In this document: in pieces, positions 62,502 through 64,000 of the stretch
How positions within the stretch are numbered: the first letter of the stretch is position 1
Layout of the letters: every line of letters starts with the position of its first letter
NCBI GenBank assembly: GCA_022925895.1
Contig: JAKSYS010000114.1
Location: 1-64,000 of the forward strand
DNA: 64,000 bases
Direction of reading: 5' to 3'
Origin: Fragilaria crotonensis
Taxonomy: Eukaryota > Bacillariophyta > Fragilariophyceae > Fragilariales > Fragilariaceae
Notes under the pieces: model-generated
What the model saw: only the letters and a program-made list of their open reading frames with translations
Told to the model about the DNA's origin: nothing
Database searches by the model: none
Made by a program: the position numbers and the translations under genes

Positions 62502-64000
62502 TCAGGTATGCAAGGTGAGGAAAAAGGAGCACTGCCCTGGTGGTTGACAATACATCTCGGTTGGATCAAAGTGCAGAAAACCACATTCAGTACAATGTCT
62601 TTTGTCAATCTTTCCTGCCTTTACCGACATGAAACATGACCACGACGAATCTCCATCATGTTGTATCATAATGCTGATGTACGGCTTGATGAATAGGTTC
62701 TTGTTCTGCAAAACATAATGCAGCACGGGAATGGATGCATCCATGAACCTCTTAAAGTCAATTTGTGGATGAAATATAGGGAACGATGTCTCTACGCCCC
62801 GCCCGTTGTTCATTTCAATCATCCTGCAAGCACTGCAATGATAGTCACTGAAAAACACTTGCATTGTTGATACATTCCTCATGATGTCAAGTGGAATAAT
62901 TGTAAGCATGTTCCTCCAAATCTTTGCTTTCTTGTGTCGCTGAACCCAAGCAATGATAACCTCAAAGACATCAACTTGAAAATTTTGAAAAGCTGTTGTC
63001 CAGCTTCGTGAACGCCAACAAACACTAGCCTCTACAGTTCCAAGATTTTTTCCACAATAGAAGCAGACTTTGCTTTTTTAACACTGCTGCTGCACCTGAC
63101 TTGATGTTTGGAGCGCAATCTTCAATGTCATTCAAAGATAGTTTTCCCGGAAGACGAGCATATACAGAATACCAATCATTCTCATTCTGATTGGGATTGC
63201 TGAAAGATCTCGTATTGAGTGGCTCCTCGTTCTTGTATTCGAAGAACGAGGTTGATCCAAAGGTTCCATGTAGCCACGTCAATTCTTTGCTGTCTCCCAA
63301 ATGGTTGTGGAGAGGAATTGTGCTAACCTCATTCGCAAAAGCGTCTACCAAAAGAGACGGAAATGTTGGACTCTTAGGAAACGCACGAAATCCGCGGTTC
63401 AAATAAAAATTCCACGCAGTACTATTTGAACCTCCATTTGCTTTCAGATACATGTGAATCATGGCCTTCCCCCCTTACCCGGATTATTACATATACCACC
63501 AGGGAAAGCAAAAACGATGCCATCCCAAGACTTGTGCAATGGGGTAACATTGCCAAGAACAATCTGGCTATTGCCCAGTTGTCTTGTGCCTGGAAGGTTA
63601 TGGCGCTGATTGCTTCTGTTTTTTCTCTGTTCAAAACAGCAATTGTTTCACCCTTGCGTAATGCAGGCAACATTGATTGACAATCTGAATATTCAACAAA
63701 GATGGAATGGTACAATGAATGCACAAGATGACACACAGAAGACAACTTCTCTTCACCAACAAAACAAACAACATGATACTCATGGAGCCAGGTAGGCAAG
63801 TCCTTTGTTTAATGTGAGGGTGCCATTGCGCCATGTCAATGAATTTCTTATAAGCTGGTGATTCCTCCTCATTGAAGGGATGGATGCCCTTCACATTTTT
63901 CATTTTTGACATCAAATACCGGTAGAAGTGGTAGTCGTGGCGTCGATGGTCAGGATTTGTGGATAATATGGTACCAGTAATGTACCCGGCATTAGTGCAT
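62502..64000 (-). pseudogene. GNAT-type N-acetyltransferase-like gene, frame-disrupted, 5' end outside window
   Basis: Four minus-strand pieces follow in order: 64000-63800 (STNPDHRRHDYHFYRYL...), 63799-63470, 63462-63080 and 63077-62502. ISAITFQ...AIARLFLAM...LGMASFLLSLVVY followed by MYLKANGGSNSTAWNFYLNRGFR matches the acetyl-CoA-binding core and final beta-bulge of GNAT enzymes (N-x-x-A-x-x-F-Y-x-x-x-G-F). The last piece is Cys-rich (VCFYCGKNLGTVEASVCW, HCTECGFLHFDPTEMYC) and may bind zinc. The junction near 63465 falls in a GGGGGG run, so a homopolymer indel explains it. The frame is open at 64000, so the gene starts beyond the window. Either a decayed copy of a repeated family or a gene with sequence errors. 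Confidence 0.55.

Noticed and set aside
1-64000. CRISPR arrays, bacterial operons, rRNA genes
   Set aside because: No regularly spaced identical short repeats with unique spacers, no rRNA motifs, and introns show a eukaryotic nuclear genome.

Overview
The window is nuclear DNA of a photosynthetic stramenopile, most likely a pennate diatom. Three points suggest this. Several genes have short GT-AG introns (about 60-230 bp). Two nucleus-encoded thylakoid-lumen proteins carry stacked targeting signals: a 17-residue signal peptide ending in a diatom-type ADA|F site followed by a lumen signal, and a precursor with an RR (Tat-like) lumen signal. A Copia polyprotein looks like the diatom CoDi lineage. 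The species cannot be told from the sequence. Intergenic DNA is unusually rich in GTAC steps and in the palindrome TACTACCGGTAGTA.

Layout. 1-6.5 kb is gene-free and made of nested repeats: a ~3.0 kb TIR-bounded unit holding two smaller elements, then a ~2.6 kb imperfect inverted duplication. A microbial-type poly(ADP-ribose) glycohydrolase follows (7.0-8.0 kb). 8.67-17.23 kb is bounded by a perfect 38-bp inverted repeat and holds a Mutator-like (MULE) transposase with a SWIM finger, an antisense Ulp1-type SUMO protease with a zinc knuckle, a broken minus-strand gene ending in a possible 2OG-Fe(II) oxygenase domain, and two tandem-repeat arrays. A cluster of host genes follows: type-A DnaJ, PP2C phosphatase, ETHE1-like persulfide dioxygenase, a four-helix membrane protein, an EF4/LepA pseudogene, a thylakoid-lumen pentapeptide-repeat protein, a textbook hAT MITE, a PDZ membrane protein and two unidentified genes.

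A young, whole-looking Copia element (35.20-40.77 kb, ACAAC target duplication, near-identical LTRs) sits 50 bp upstream of one of the unidentified genes. Then come phosphoserine phosphatase, a secreted double-SET protein, a lumenal PsbQ-fold protein, and a 1,580-residue single-pass receptor that joins a kinase domain with intact catalytic motifs to a guanylate cyclase (three exons). 53.8-60.3 kb is an older, heavily decayed Copia relic. The right end has a degenerate repeat array and a frame-disrupted GNAT-type gene that runs off the window.

How the genes relate: they are ordinary unlinked eukaryotic genes, often convergent with short gaps (DnaJ/PP2C, ETHE1/membrane protein, PDZ/hypothetical, PsbQ-like/receptor with 29 bp between stops). 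The two lumen proteins serve the chloroplast. PARG, PP2C and the kinase-cyclase point to signalling by ADP-ribose, phosphate and cGMP. Exon joins and gene starts were worked out by eye. No database search was possible, so family names rest on recognised motifs.
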